Below are positions 26,957 through 36,712 of a stretch of 64,000 nucleotides of DNA, piece by piece. Origin of the DNA: JACCTH01 sp963761985. Its GTDB lineage: Bacteria > Actinomycetota > Acidimicrobiia > Spongiisociales > ZC4RG35. A program made the translations under genes and the position numbers. Within the stretch, counting starts at the first letter, position 1; each line of letters starts with the position of its first letter. Under the pieces are notes generated by a model. That model did no database searches and was not told the origin of the DNA. It worked only from the letters and a program-made list of their open reading frames with translations. Location of the stretch: assembly GCA_963761985.1 (NCBI GenBank), contig CAVXIT010000010.1:124001-188000 (forward strand). The letters are read 5' to 3'.

Positions 26957-28365
26957 CGGCGGCTCTGGACCAGGGCTTCGGCGATTTCACCAGCGGCATG
27001 GGTGATGTCGCCCGCTCCCATGACAAGGAGAAGATCGCCCGAAGCGAGTAGCGGGACCACTGCGGCGGCGACCTCCGATCGGTGGGGCACATAGACAACC
27101 CTGCCCGCGGCCTCAGACACTGCCGAAGCGATCAACTCACCTGTGACTCCCGGCACCGGGCTTTCCCGCGCGCCGTACACGTCGGTAACGACCACGAGGT
27201 CTGCTGCGGCCAGGGCGACACCGAACTCGCGATAGAGGGCTCCGGTCCTCGAATAGAGATGCGGTTGGAAAACCACGACCAATGAACCGGTGCCAGCGCC
27301 TAAACGGAGCCGGGCGGCGGCCACAGTGGCCGCCACCTCCGTGGGATGGTGGGCGTAGTCGTCCACGATGGTCACTCCGCCGACCCAGCCGCGAAACTCG
27401 AATCTCCGTTTCACTCCCCGAAAGCTGCGAAGTCCCGCCGCCGCGCGCACGGGGTCGTAGCCCATCTCGGCGATGAGACCAAGAGCGCCCGCCGCGTTGA
27501 GAGCGAGATGCCGGCCGGGTTGGGGGATGTGGACCTCGATCGCGGGAAGTCGGGGAGACATCAACTCAAAGTCGACCGAGTTCGGGCCCAACGAGAGAGA
27601 CTCGATTCGCCATTGCGCGATCCGTTCCATCCCGTAGGTGATGGCATCGACTTCTAACCCGAGACGGCGCGCGCCGGGATCGTCGGCGCAAACCAAAACC
27701 GGACCCGCCACGTTGGCGATGACCCGGGCGTAGGCCGCCTCCATCGATTTCGCATCGACGAAGTAGTCGAGGTGCTCAGCCTCGATGTTCGTGACGACCA
27801 GTCCCGCCAGCGACAAGTATTCGAAAGTTCCGAACGCCTCGTCCACCTCGACCACCAGGAGCGGATCGGGTCCGAAATGAGCGTTGGTGCCGAGCTCAAT
27901 CAACTCCCCACCGATCACAAATGACGCGTCGATTCCGAGAGCTTGGATCAAGAGGCTGATAAAGGCCGTGGTAGTGGTCTTGCCGTGCGTGCCGGTGGCG
28001 CCAATCGTCGGCACCGCTTTGGTGATCGCCCGGAGCAAATCCGGGCGTCTCCAGACCGGAGTGCCGGCTGCGGCTGCCGCTCGCAACTCTGGATCGTTCT
28101 CGGGCACGGCCGACGATGCGACTACCAGCTCGACGTCACGCATCCGCTCGGGACGGTGACCTGACCAGGTTTCGATTCCGAGCGCGGCCAGAGAGTCGAG
28201 TTCGAGACCAGCCCGGAGATCGGAGCCGGTGATGACCCAGGTGCTAGTGCCGTCGGGGGCGCGCGCTTGGTGCAACATCTTTCCCAGTGCGCTCATGCCA
28301 GCGCCGGCGATGCCAATGAGATGAATTTTTCTCGTCAAGTTCAGTTCGGAACCGGTGAGGCTCAC
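26953..28365 (-). CDS. murC: UDP-N-acetylmuramate-L-alanine ligase
   Basis: Adds L-Ala to UDP-MurNAc. 470 residues. An N-terminal Rossmann-like domain (HLIGIAGAGMSALGKML) is followed by the ATP-binding GATGTHGKTTTT and the Mur ligase central and C-terminal domains (GVKRRFEFRG, VDDYAHHPTEVAAT). GTG start overlaps the murG stop as GTGA and its own stop overlaps murB the same way, so murG-murC-murB is a translationally coupled series. Confidence 0.95.
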   Translation of the reverse strand: MSLTGSELNLTRKIHLIGIAGAGMSALGKMLHQARAPDGTSTWVITGSDLRAGLELDSLAALGIETWSGHRPERMRDVELVVASSAVPENDPELRAAAAAGTPVWRRPDLLRAITKAVPTIGATGTHGKTTTTAFISLLIQALGIDASFVIGGELIELGTNAHFGPDPLLVVEVDEAFGTFEYLSLAGLVVTNIEAEHLDYFVDAKSMEAAYARVIANVAGPVLVCADDPGARRLGLEVDAITYGMERIAQWRIESLSLGPNSVDFELMSPRLPAIEVHIPQPGRHLALNAAGALGLIAEMGYDPVRAAAGLRSFRGVKRRFEFRGWVGGVTIVDDYAHHPTEVAATVAAARLRLGAGTGSLVVVFQPHLYSRTGALYREFGVALAAADLVVVTDVYGARESPVPGVTGELIASAVSEAAGRVVYVPHRSEVAAAVVPLLASGDLLLVMGAGDITHAAGEIAEALVQSRR

Positions 28366-29447
28366 GTGGGCCCTCCGTCGAGCATCGCTCGTGCGATTTC
28401 ATGTGCAGCTCGCGGCCGGGCGAGCTGGGCGCCAGCCGCACTCAGCTCCGCGCGGCGTGACAGTGCATCAGCGACAACTGCAGGCGCCCGTTCGACCTCG
28501 GTTTCATCGAGGACCAACGCGGCTCCCGCCCGTTCGAGTGCCCGGGCGTTTGCGATCTGATGTCTGCCCGATCCGAAACCGCCGGGGATGAGGATGGCCG
28601 GCGTCGCCGTCGCGAGATACTCGGCCACGACTCCGCCCGCGCGCGCCACCACTACATCGACTGCCGCATAAAAGAGATCCATCCGGGGCTCGAATCCTCG
28701 CACGACCCATTTGAATCCAGAAGGCCAGTTGGAGCCAGAGTGCGTCGCCTCGTTCTCCAGCGCCCCGGCATGAGCCGAACCGGCGAGACTGAGAATCGAA
28801 TAGCCAGGATTTGACTCGGACAAGAGTCGAGCTACCCGATTGAGCACGGCTGCGCCCAGGCTCCCTCCCATCACGCCCACGACGGTGCCGTCGAGCGGCA
28901 GATCGAAATGTCGGCGAGCTTCTGGCCGCAGGGCGGCCCGGTCAAAGTTCGCCAGCGGGACCCGAATCGGGTTACCCACCCAAGCGGCGCGGGCGAGGCC
29001 AATCGTGTCGGGAAAAGATGCGAACGCCCGACGTGCCCAGCGGCTACAGATGCGGTTGGCGAGCCCCGCCTCGGCATTTTGCTCGGCGACATACAGCGGA
29101 ACCCGCGCCCGGCGCGCCGCCAGGCTCGCGGGCACGGTCACGTATCCCCCCATCCCCAGAACCGCTCCGATCCCACGTTCGCTGATTGCCCGGGAGATTG
29201 ATCGGCTGGCACGGGCGACAACGGCCGGCAGGCGCAGGTTTCTCCAGGCGAGGCTCCTTTTCAAACCGGCGACGTCAAGCCCAACGAAAGGAAACCCGGC
29301 CGCGGGAAAGACATCTTTCTCAAGTCGGTCGCCACCGACGTAGAGGACGCTGTTCTGGTCCACTCCCAGATCCACCAGCGCTTCTCCCACCGCCAGGGCC
29401 GGAAAGACATGTCCTCCCGTCCCTGCGGCCGCAATGAGGAAATTCAC
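28362..29447 (-). CDS. murG: UDP-GlcNAc:undecaprenyl-PP-MurNAc-pentapeptide GlcNAc transferase
   Basis: Makes lipid II from lipid I at the cytoplasmic face of the membrane. 361 residues, GT28 family. N-terminal AAGTGGHVFPALAV is the glycine-rich G-loop 1, GMGGYVTVPA the third G-loop, and GGSLGAAVLNR plus ARAGGVVAEYLATATPAILIP are the donor-binding motifs. GTG start at 29445-29447, 7 nt after ftsW. Confidence 0.95.
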   Translation of the reverse strand: MNFLIAAAGTGGHVFPALAVGEALVDLGVDQNSVLYVGGDRLEKDVFPAAGFPFVGLDVAGLKRSLAWRNLRLPAVVARASRSISRAISERGIGAVLGMGGYVTVPASLAARRARVPLYVAEQNAEAGLANRICSRWARRAFASFPDTIGLARAAWVGNPIRVPLANFDRAALRPEARRHFDLPLDGTVVGVMGGSLGAAVLNRVARLLSESNPGYSILSLAGSAHAGALENEATHSGSNWPSGFKWVVRGFEPRMDLFYAAVDVVVARAGGVVAEYLATATPAILIPGGFGSGRHQIANARALERAGAALVLDETEVERAPAVVADALSRRAELSAAGAQLARPRAAHEIARAMLDGGPT

Positions 29448-29454
29448 CTGAAAA

Positions 29455-30621
29455 TTAGGGGTCGGAACGAGCGACGCCTTGGCGGGCGATGTTGATCAGA
29501 ACCCCAACGCCAGCAAGAGAAGTGATCAACGCAGTCGCGCCATAGCTGACGAAAGGCAGGACGATCCCGGTGATCGGCAGAACTCCCAGGACTCCCCCGA
29601 TATTGGCCAGGGCCTGGAACGAAAGCCAGGTCGTGATTCCACCCGCAACCATCCGCCCGAATCGATCCGGTGCCCGGCTCGTGATCGACCATCCGCAGAG
29701 GGCGATGAAAAGACAGAGTGCGATTACTCCCAACCCTCCCACGAAACCGGTCTCCTCACCGACGATCGCAAAAATGAAGTCCGTGTGGGCGTTGGGGAGA
29801 AATGACCATCGTGCCCGACTTGCACCGAGACCCACTCCAAACAATCCACCTTCGGCCATCGCGTAGTAGCCCTGGATTACCTGGTAGCCGGTGCCGGCGG
29901 GATCGGCCCAGGGATCGAGGAACGAAGTGATCCGATCCATCCGGTAAGACGCTCCCATCGCCAGGAGAAGAGCGGCCGCAACCGCGATCACGGCTAGCCC
30001 GAGCACATACCGGAGGGGTGCCCGCGACACGAGCATCACCGCCATCGCTGCGGCAACCACCACCAGCGTCGTGCCCAGATCCGGTTGGAGCATGATGAGC
30101 AATGCCGTGCTGCCGACGACTTTGTAGATGGGCATCAGAAAATGGTGTCGATTGGTGAGGAGGTTGCCTTTCGACTCGAAGAGCGCGGACAGCGCGATGA
30201 TCACAGCAATCTTGGAGATCTCGGATGGTTGAAAAGTGACGAAACCCAGGTCGAGCCACCTGGTCGACCCATTCCGCGCAAGCCCGATGAGCTTCACTGC
30301 CACCAGTCCGGCGAGACTGACGAGGAACAGCGGCATCGCCAGGCTCTTGTACGTCTGATAGCGGATCCGAATAGCTGCCACCAAGACCACCAATCCGATG
30401 GCGAGTCCAACCATTTGCCGTTTGAAGTAGTAGAACTGGTCGGAGGCGTCGGCCAACCCCCGGATCGAACTGGCCGACATCAGCTCACCCAGTCCGATGA
30501 CAAGAAGGACGAGGACCGATGCCAGCAGAACCGCAATCAGCCGCCGGTTGACAGCGGTCGACTCCTCCCGTCGTCGCGCAGCGTTTCGCACCCGGGCGAT
30601 CGAGGTGACGTTTGCAGTCAA
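29455..30621 (-). CDS. ftsW: FtsW-type septal peptidoglycan glycosyltransferase
   Basis: SEDS-family polymerase, 388 residues, about ten helices. FVTFQPSEISK, MLQPDLGTT, and GQGxxGVGLG-like LFGVGLGASRARWSFLPNAHTDFIFA are family blocks; the catalytic aspartate lies in the large extracytoplasmic loop (FLDPWADPAGTGYQ). A cytoplasmic basic N terminus of about 25 residues. TTG start overlapping the murD stop (TTGA at 30618-30621). Works with the class B PBP encoded at 34441. Confidence 0.94.
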   Translation of the reverse strand: MTANVTSIARVRNAARRREESTAVNRRLIAVLLASVLVLLVIGLGELMSASSIRGLADASDQFYYFKRQMVGLAIGLVVLVAAIRIRYQTYKSLAMPLFLVSLAGLVAVKLIGLARNGSTRWLDLGFVTFQPSEISKIAVIIALSALFESKGNLLTNRHHFLMPIYKVVGSTALLIMLQPDLGTTLVVVAAAMAVMLVSRAPLRYVLGLAVIAVAAALLLAMGASYRMDRITSFLDPWADPAGTGYQVIQGYYAMAEGGLFGVGLGASRARWSFLPNAHTDFIFAIVGEETGFVGGLGVIALCLFIALCGWSITSRAPDRFGRMVAGGITTWLSFQALANIGGVLGVLPITGIVLPFVSYGATALITSLAGVGVLINIARQGVARSDP

Positions 30622-31922
30622 CGCGCCTCCCGGTGATCGATCGTCGACTGCACGGCTTCGGTGAACTCCCGCCCGCGCTCCGCATAGTCAGCGAACATGT
30701 CAAAGCTCGCGCAACCGGGGGCGAGGAGGACCGTGTCCCCCGGCTGCGCAATTCTTTCGGCCATGGCGACCGCTTCGCTCATCGAGCCGGCCGACACCCC
30801 GCGGCCCTCACCGGCGGCGGCGAGCAGCACCGGGGCCGATTCGCCGATAGCCACTACGGAGCGCACGTTTTCGGCTTGCGCCAGCGGCGAAATGTCGAGA
30901 CCTTTGGCGAGGCCACCGGCAATCAGCACCACCTTCTCGAAGCTCTGGATGCTGGCTAGCGCGGAGTGGGGATTGGTTGCTTTCGAATCGTTGACGTAGG
31001 TGACGCCCTCTTTGCTGCCCACCACCTGTCGGCGATGGGCCCCCGGCCGGAAACGCCGGCAGACGTCGCCGACTGCCCCGGGGTCCGCTCCCCGATCGAG
31101 CGCCGCCACGGCCGCGGCAGCCAGGTCGACGACCAACGTGGGATGAGCCGAGACGAGGTCGGCCAGGGGAACGGTCAGATCGGGCAGGTGGAGGTTTCCC
31201 TCGGCGGGACCACTTCCTCCATTGGGACGTCGCACGCCGGATACGGGATGCAACCTGCTCCGGGCGGCCTTGACCGCCGCCGCAGCCCCCGCGTCGTCGG
31301 CATCGAAGATGAGAAGGTCCGCCCCATCTTGATTGGCAAAGATCTTCGCCTTGGCGGCGGTATAGGCCGCGATCGACGGATGCCAGTCGAGATGATCCGA
31401 AGCAATGTTGAGGAGAACCGCCGTCACCGGATGGAAGGCTTCGGTGAGATCGAGTTGGAAACTGGACACCTCGACGACCAGAAGATCGTTTGGTTTCCCG
31501 ACCACGTCGGAAAGCGCGGTGCCGATGTTGCCAACCGCCAGAGTGTCATAACCGGAGACCGACAGCATCTCGGCGGTGGCTTCGGTGACCGTCGTTTTGC
31601 CGTTGGTGCCGGTCACCGCGACCACCGGGATCTCAAGTTGTCGCCAGGCGAATTCGATCTCGCTCCAAACGATCACTCCCGCTTCGCGGGCATCTGTGAT
31701 CGGGGCTGATCGGAGCTGCACGCCGGGACTGGTCACGACGAGCTCGATTCCCGACAACAGATCGCGATCCCAACGGCCATTGACCACTGCGATTCCTTCG
31801 CCGATCAGCGTGAGACCTGCGCCGGGGGCGTGGTCGTAGACAGTGACCTCGTGGCCGAGCCGGTAGGCGAGCCGTGCAGCAGCCAGTCCGGAGACACCTG
31901 CACCGAGAACGAGCACTCTCAT
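30618..31922 (-). CDS. murD: UDP-N-acetylmuramoylalanine-D-glutamate ligase
   Basis: 434 residues from ATG 31920-31922 (MRVLVLGAGVSGLAAARLAY). VTGTNGKTTVTE is the ATP site; NDSKATNPHSALASI is the MurD-specific Mur-ligase block. The longer open frame to 32030 overlaps mraY and lacks similarity. Lies 2 nt after the mraY stop. Adds D-glutamate to UDP-MurNAc-L-Ala. Confidence 0.95.
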   Translation of the reverse strand: MRVLVLGAGVSGLAAARLAYRLGHEVTVYDHAPGAGLTLIGEGIAVVNGRWDRDLLSGIELVVTSPGVQLRSAPITDAREAGVIVWSEIEFAWRQLEIPVVAVTGTNGKTTVTEATAEMLSVSGYDTLAVGNIGTALSDVVGKPNDLLVVEVSSFQLDLTEAFHPVTAVLLNIASDHLDWHPSIAAYTAAKAKIFANQDGADLLIFDADDAGAAAAVKAARSRLHPVSGVRRPNGGSGPAEGNLHLPDLTVPLADLVSAHPTLVVDLAAAAVAALDRGADPGAVGDVCRRFRPGAHRRQVVGSKEGVTYVNDSKATNPHSALASIQSFEKVVLIAGGLAKGLDISPLAQAENVRSVVAIGESAPVLLAAAGEGRGVSAGSMSEAVAMAERIAQPGDTVLLAPGCASFDMFADYAERGREFTEAVQSTIDHREAR

Positions 31923-31924
31923 CG

Positions 31925-32980
31925 CTAGACCACCACCCTCAGGAAGTCCGCGTAGAAAAGGCCGAGCCCGAGGGCGACTCCCATTCCGGTCAGGATCCAA
32001 AAGCGGATGACCGTGGTGGTCTCCGGCCATCCTCCGAGATCAAAGTGAAAATGAATCGGAGCCATCCGGAAGACCCGCCGCCCGGTGGCTCGAAAGCTCG
32101 CTACCTGGATCATGACCGACAGAGTCTCGGCAACGTAGATGGCGCCCAGGACGACAAGGAGAAGATGAGTGTTAGTCAGCAGAGCGAGCGCAGCGAGCAA
32201 ACCACCGATTGCCTGCGACCCGACGTCGCCCATGATGATCTGCGCCGGCGGCGCGTTCCACCACAGAAAGCCCAGCAACGCCCCGAACATCGCGGCGGCG
32301 ACAACGGCGAGATCGAGCGGATTGAGCGATTGGTAGACGGTGTCATTGCGAAATTGCCAGAAAGCGATCACGGTGTAGGCCCCGGTCACCAATGCCGCGC
32401 TGCCTCCCGCCAAACCGTCCATGCCGTCGGCAAGGTTCACGCCGTTGGCGGCACCTGTGAGCATGATTAGCGCCCACAGAACGAAGAACACCCCGAGGTT
32501 TAGCCCGAGCGGTCGGACGAACGAGATCTCGGTGCTCACTCCTTCATTTGGTCCATCCTGGATGGCAACAACGGCAAACACGATCGCGATCAAGAGCTGG
32601 AGTCCGAACTTGGTGCGTTTGTTGAGGCCGTCGCTCTGCTTGCGGACATACTTGACGTAGTCGTCGAGAAAGCCCACCAGCCCCATACCCACCATCGCCA
32701 GGATGGCGAGCAATCCACCCGCTTCGAAGGGGATGAACTGGGGACGGAAGCCTCCGTCGAGCGTGAAGAGACGGATATGTGCCACCAGGTAGGCAACGAC
32801 TGTTGCGCCGACAAAAATGAGCCCGCCCATCGTCGGGATTCCATGCTTGTGGGCATGCATCGTGATCTCTTCCTGAATGAACTGTCCGATCGACCGACGC
32901 CGCAGGACCGCGATCACCCAGGGAGTGCCGAAGATCGAGATCGCCAGTCCGACCGACCCGGCGATCAACAGGCTGATCAC
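31925..32980 (-). CDS. mraY: phospho-MurNAc-pentapeptide translocase
   Basis: Transfers phospho-MurNAc-pentapeptide to undecaprenyl phosphate, producing lipid I. 351 residues, ten helices. HAHKHGIPTMGGL, GFLDDYVKYVRKQSDGL (catalytic Asp pair), NLADGMDGLAGG, MGDVGSQAIGG and APIHFHFDLGGWPETTTVIRFW are the family signatures. GTG start at 32978-32980, 25 nt after the murE stop, exactly where murF is normally found. Confidence 0.95.
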   Translation of the reverse strand: MISLLIAGSVGLAISIFGTPWVIAVLRRRSIGQFIQEEITMHAHKHGIPTMGGLIFVGATVVAYLVAHIRLFTLDGGFRPQFIPFEAGGLLAILAMVGMGLVGFLDDYVKYVRKQSDGLNKRTKFGLQLLIAIVFAVVAIQDGPNEGVSTEISFVRPLGLNLGVFFVLWALIMLTGAANGVNLADGMDGLAGGSAALVTGAYTVIAFWQFRNDTVYQSLNPLDLAVVAAAMFGALLGFLWWNAPPAQIIMGDVGSQAIGGLLAALALLTNTHLLLVVLGAIYVAETLSVMIQVASFRATGRRVFRMAPIHFHFDLGGWPETTTVIRFWILTGMGVALGLGLFYADFLRVVV

Positions 32981-33005
32981 GCTGGCCCAATCATTTTCAG
33001 GCTTG

Positions 33006-34457
33006 TCATTTCGGGCGCTCCTCGTCTAAGCGAGCGAGATGCTCGCGGGCGATCTCCTGATCCGAGAACGGATGGAGGACGCCTGCCACCTCCTGAGTGA
33101 TTTCGTGGCCCTTGCCCAGGATGAGAACGATGTCTCCCGTCGAAGCCGAGGCCAGGGCGGTCTCGATGGCTTCCCGTCGATCCGGCAGCGCCATCACCGC
33201 CGGGTTGTCGACCCCTGACATCACCTCGCGGATGATCTGATCCGGATCCTCGCTCCGGGGATTGTCGGAAGTGACGATGACGAGGTCGGCAGCTGCCGCC
33301 GCCTTTCCCATCTCCGGACGTTTGCCGCGATCGCGATCACCGCCCGCCCCGATGATGGCAATTACCCGGCCCCGGGCGAGGGTGCGGGCAGTTTCAACGA
33401 CGGTCGCGATGCCGTCGGGAGTGTGGGCGTAATCGACTACCACGGTGACTTCTGAGCTCGCGGAAACCGTCTCGAATCTTCCTGGAACCATCTTGAGCGA
33501 CGCGATCCCGGCGGCGATGGTCTCGACGTCTACACCCTGGGTGTGGGCGCAGGCCGCTGCCACGAGCGCATTGGCAAGATTGAATCGACCTGGGAGATTG
33601 ACCCGCGATTCAGCCTCACCATCGGGAAGTCGGAGTCGAAAGCTGGTGCCGTCTTGGTCGGCCTGCACCGCTTGCGCACTGACCGCGTGGTTCCAGCCCA
33701 CTTGCAACGCGGCCGGATGCCGTTCGGCCAGGCGCCGGCCGTAAGGATCCTCCAACCAAATGACCTGCTGGGTCGCCATATCCATCAGGCGTGCCTTGGC
33801 TTCGAAGTAGGACTCCATCCCGCCGTGAAAGTCGAGGTGGTCCTGAGACAGATTCGTGAACGCACCGACGGCAAATGCCGTTTCGGCTACACGGTCGAGT
33901 TCCAGGGCATGGCTCGAGACTTCAGTTGCAACCCATTCAGCCCCTCCGTCGCGCATTTCCGCGAGCAGGCGCTGGAAGTCGGTCGCCTCTGGAGTGGTGT
34001 GCGGGTTGGCGAGCCGCTGGTAGCCGAGCCGGGTGACCACTGTCCCGATCAGTCCGCAAGCCTTGCCCGCGTGCGAGGCGATGGCCTCGAGCAAAAAGGT
34101 CACTGTCGTCTTGCCGTTGGTCCCGGTCACTCCGATCACGGCCATCGCTTGGGAGGGGTGGCCGTGAATCGTGGCGGCGAGCCGGGCCAGCACCGCCCGG
34201 GTGTCGGCGACGTGCAATGTGGGAAGTTCGGTGGTCACATCCCGGGAAACGCACAGGGCGGCGGCGCCGTTCGCTTCTGCCTCGGAGATAAAAGCGTGTC
34301 CATCCCAATGACTTCCCGGCACCGCGACAAACAGGGCGCCTTCGACCACCGTGCGGCTGTCGATGGATGCGTCCACCACGGCGGTGTCCGGATTGCCGGT
34401 TAGCCGGGCGTGGACCACATCGGCGAGCAAACCCACCGGCTTACCCGCCGCTGGCAT
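33006..34457 (-). CDS. murE: UDP-MurNAc-L-Ala-D-Glu:meso-diaminopimelate ligase
   Basis: 483 residues. ATP site GTNGKTT (112-118); the DNPR motif in TSDNPRSEDP (about residues 396-399) predicts meso-diaminopimelate, not lysine, as the added amino acid. GKGHEITQE closes the C-terminal domain. ATG at 34455-34457 overlaps the end of ftsI by 17 bp. No murF follows; mraY is the next gene. Confidence 0.94.
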   Translation of the reverse strand: MPAAGKPVGLLADVVHARLTGNPDTAVVDASIDSRTVVEGALFVAVPGSHWDGHAFISEAEANGAAALCVSRDVTTELPTLHVADTRAVLARLAATIHGHPSQAMAVIGVTGTNGKTTVTFLLEAIASHAGKACGLIGTVVTRLGYQRLANPHTTPEATDFQRLLAEMRDGGAEWVATEVSSHALELDRVAETAFAVGAFTNLSQDHLDFHGGMESYFEAKARLMDMATQQVIWLEDPYGRRLAERHPAALQVGWNHAVSAQAVQADQDGTSFRLRLPDGEAESRVNLPGRFNLANALVAAACAHTQGVDVETIAAGIASLKMVPGRFETVSASSEVTVVVDYAHTPDGIATVVETARTLARGRVIAIIGAGGDRDRGKRPEMGKAAAAADLVIVTSDNPRSEDPDQIIREVMSGVDNPAVMALPDRREAIETALASASTGDIVLILGKGHEITQEVAGVLHPFSDQEIAREHLARLDEERPK

Positions 34458-36282
34458 CTGGTGTCACTCCTAAACGGTGCAGGGCCTGCTCCATGACCGT
34501 CGCAAAAGCCGGGGCGGCCGCGCTTCCCCCGGTGCGGAATTCCCAGGCGGGACTGTCGACCACCACTGCGACGACGACCTGGGGATCGTCGATCGGGGCC
34601 ATGCCGACAAAGCTGGCCATCGTGATGTCGGAGTAGCGGCCATCGTCGCCGAGCTTGTTGGCCGTCCCGGTTTTTCCTCCCACCATGTATCCGGGGATCT
34701 GCGCCGAAATTCCGGTCCCCACCTCGACCACCTCGGCGAGCAGCTGTCGCATCGTCGCAGCGGTCTCGGGGCTGACGACCTGACGGCTCTCAACCTCGAC
34801 TGCTTCGGTTCGGTTCTCGTCACCTGGTCCGTGCTGGCTGATAACGAGGTGCGGCTGCATCCAGACCCCGTCGTTTCCGATCGCGCTGTAGGCCGCGGCC
34901 ATTTGCACGGCAGTCGCCGCCACTCCGTACCCGATCGCGGCGGAGATGGGGCACGTCTGACAGCTCGGGTCGCGATTGATCAGTCCTGCGGCTTCGCCCG
35001 GGAAGTCGAGCCCGGTCGACTGTCCCAGGCCAAAGTCATCGAGGTAGCCGAAGATTCGCTCCCGGTCGAGCATCTGTGCGACTTTGATGGTCCCTACGTT
35101 CGACGATTGACGGAAGATCTCAGCCACTGACATGTCATGGGTTTCGTGGCTTTCGAAGTCGGAGTAGCACCCATAAACCTCGTCGGTGTCGCTCTTGCAT
35201 GCCCCTTCGCGTAGCTCGATCCGATCGGACACTGCGCCGATAACGGTGTTGGGCGAGACCACGCCATCTTCGATCGCTCCTCCAATGGTGATGAGCTTGA
35301 TCGTCGATCCTGGCTCATACATCCCGCGCACCGCGAAGTTGGCGAACCCCGTTCCATCCGCCGTCACACGCGACTGTGGGTCAAAACTCGGAGCGCCGGC
35401 GATCGCGAGGATCTCACCTGTCTCGACATGCATTGCCACGATCCAGCAACCGCGAGCACCGGTGGCGATCAGCGTTTCCTGACAGGCGGTCTCAGCCGAG
35501 TATTGCGTTGGGATATCGATCGTGGTCACGAGGTCGTCGCCGGGGACCGCGGGGGTTGAGCTGTTGGGAGCCCAGGGGATCGGAACTCCGTCAGGGGCTG
35601 ACTCGTAGGAGAAAGTGCCGGGCACGCCGCGCAGGATCTCCTCGAACTCGTACTCGATTCCTTCGCTCCCGATTCCATCGATGTTGACGAATCCGACAAC
35701 TTGAGAACCGATGCTGCCCGCGGGATAAACGCGCTTCGCCTCCTCATGGGCGTGCACCCCCGAGAGACCGAGCGAGAGGACCTCTTGAGCCTGATCGTGT
35801 TCGACCTGTCGCCGCACGTAAACGAATCCGGAACCGGAGTTGATGCTCGCAAGCAGCTCGTTGGAGTCGACCCCGAGCATCCCGCCGACTTGCTGCGCGA
35901 CAAAGAGCGGCTCGGTCAACTCGTTCGGTTTGACGAAAATGCTTTCCGCTTCAACCGTCATTGCAATCGGGTCGCCGTTGCGATCAAAGATGTTGCCTCT
36001 TTGGGGAAGCAACACCTGTTCCGTTCGGCGCTGACCTACTCCTTCGGCCGCCAGTGTCGGAGCTTCGATGACCTGGACCTGGTAAAGGCGGACGCCCATC
36101 GCGATCCACGCACCAACGAGCCCGAGTCCCAACAGAGCAAGGCGCAGATGGGAAGCTCCGAATTTGTGGCCAGCCCGGCGGGCGGCCATAGCTATTCGGG
36201 CAGCTGGAGTCGAAAACCCGCGGGGCAAGTGCCCTGCAGGTATCTGGCTCCAGCGCGGTAGCCGTTCACGGGGCGCCCTCAC
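34441..36282 (-). CDS. ftsI: class B penicillin-binding protein (FtsI/PBP3)
   Basis: Septal transpeptidase, 613 residues. Cytoplasmic tail, one helix (about 46-66), PBP dimerisation domain, then the transpeptidase domain: STIK (326-329), SSN (393-395) and KTGT (537-540) are the three active-site motifs. Cysteines in pairs at 362/372 (ACKSDTDEVYGC) and 441/444 (CQTC) lie in the extracytoplasmic part, which suggests disulfides. GTG start at 36280-36282 overlaps the ftsL end by 17 bp. Partners: FtsW, FtsL, FtsQ. Confidence 0.93.
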   Translation of the reverse strand: MRAPRERLPRWSQIPAGHLPRGFSTPAARIAMAARRAGHKFGASHLRLALLGLGLVGAWIAMGVRLYQVQVIEAPTLAAEGVGQRRTEQVLLPQRGNIFDRNGDPIAMTVEAESIFVKPNELTEPLFVAQQVGGMLGVDSNELLASINSGSGFVYVRRQVEHDQAQEVLSLGLSGVHAHEEAKRVYPAGSIGSQVVGFVNIDGIGSEGIEYEFEEILRGVPGTFSYESAPDGVPIPWAPNSSTPAVPGDDLVTTIDIPTQYSAETACQETLIATGARGCWIVAMHVETGEILAIAGAPSFDPQSRVTADGTGFANFAVRGMYEPGSTIKLITIGGAIEDGVVSPNTVIGAVSDRIELREGACKSDTDEVYGCYSDFESHETHDMSVAEIFRQSSNVGTIKVAQMLDRERIFGYLDDFGLGQSTGLDFPGEAAGLINRDPSCQTCPISAAIGYGVAATAVQMAAAYSAIGNDGVWMQPHLVISQHGPGDENRTEAVEVESRQVVSPETAATMRQLLAEVVEVGTGISAQIPGYMVGGKTGTANKLGDDGRYSDITMASFVGMAPIDDPQVVVAVVVDSPAWEFRTGGSAAAPAFATVMEQALHRLGVTPDASGG

Positions 36283-36712
36283 CCGAGGCGTCAGCTTCTC
36301 CTTGACTCAGGCTGGTCTGACTCGCGGCAAACCGATTCATCTCGGCCCATCGCGGGTCGCTCATCGTTGCCGAAACGACCCCCTCGACGATGAGCTGTTC
36401 GCTTTGCTGGGGGTAGACCATGCCGAGGTCCTGGGCCAGTGGAGCTACGCGGGCCGGAGATTCGAGACGAGCAATCTCAAGGCGGAGCCGTTGGTTGAGC
36501 GCGCTCGCGCCGGCCAGCGACCGTTCGATCCGGGACAGCTCGATGGCAGTGTTGTCAAGTGAGGTTCGCACCAACACCATGCCGAGGAAGGCGACCACAG
36601 CCAGGAGGGAGAACACTGTCCAGGAGAGCAAGCGCGGCCGGGGCCGCCGCCCGCTCACGACGGAAAGGCCGGGCCGAATCCGGGCATTGGAGCGAGGGCT
36701 GAGCGCAGTCAC
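36266..36712 (-). CDS. ftsL: FtsL-like bitopic division protein
   Basis: 148 residues. One helix (about 31-49, TVFSLLAVVAFLGMVLV), then a coiled coil (ELSRIERSLAGASALNQRLRLEIARLES) and PLAQDLGMVYPQQSEQL, the usual FtsL layout; sequence identity in this family is low so position between rsmH and ftsI is the strongest evidence. GTG start overlapping rsmH stop as GTGA. An extra C-terminal tail of about 45 residues is unusual. Confidence 0.8.
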   Translation of the reverse strand: MTALSPRSNARIRPGLSVVSGRRPRPRLLSWTVFSLLAVVAFLGMVLVRTSLDNTAIELSRIERSLAGASALNQRLRLEIARLESPARVAPLAQDLGMVYPQQSEQLIVEGVVSATMSDPRWAEMNRFAASQTSLSQGEADASGEGAP

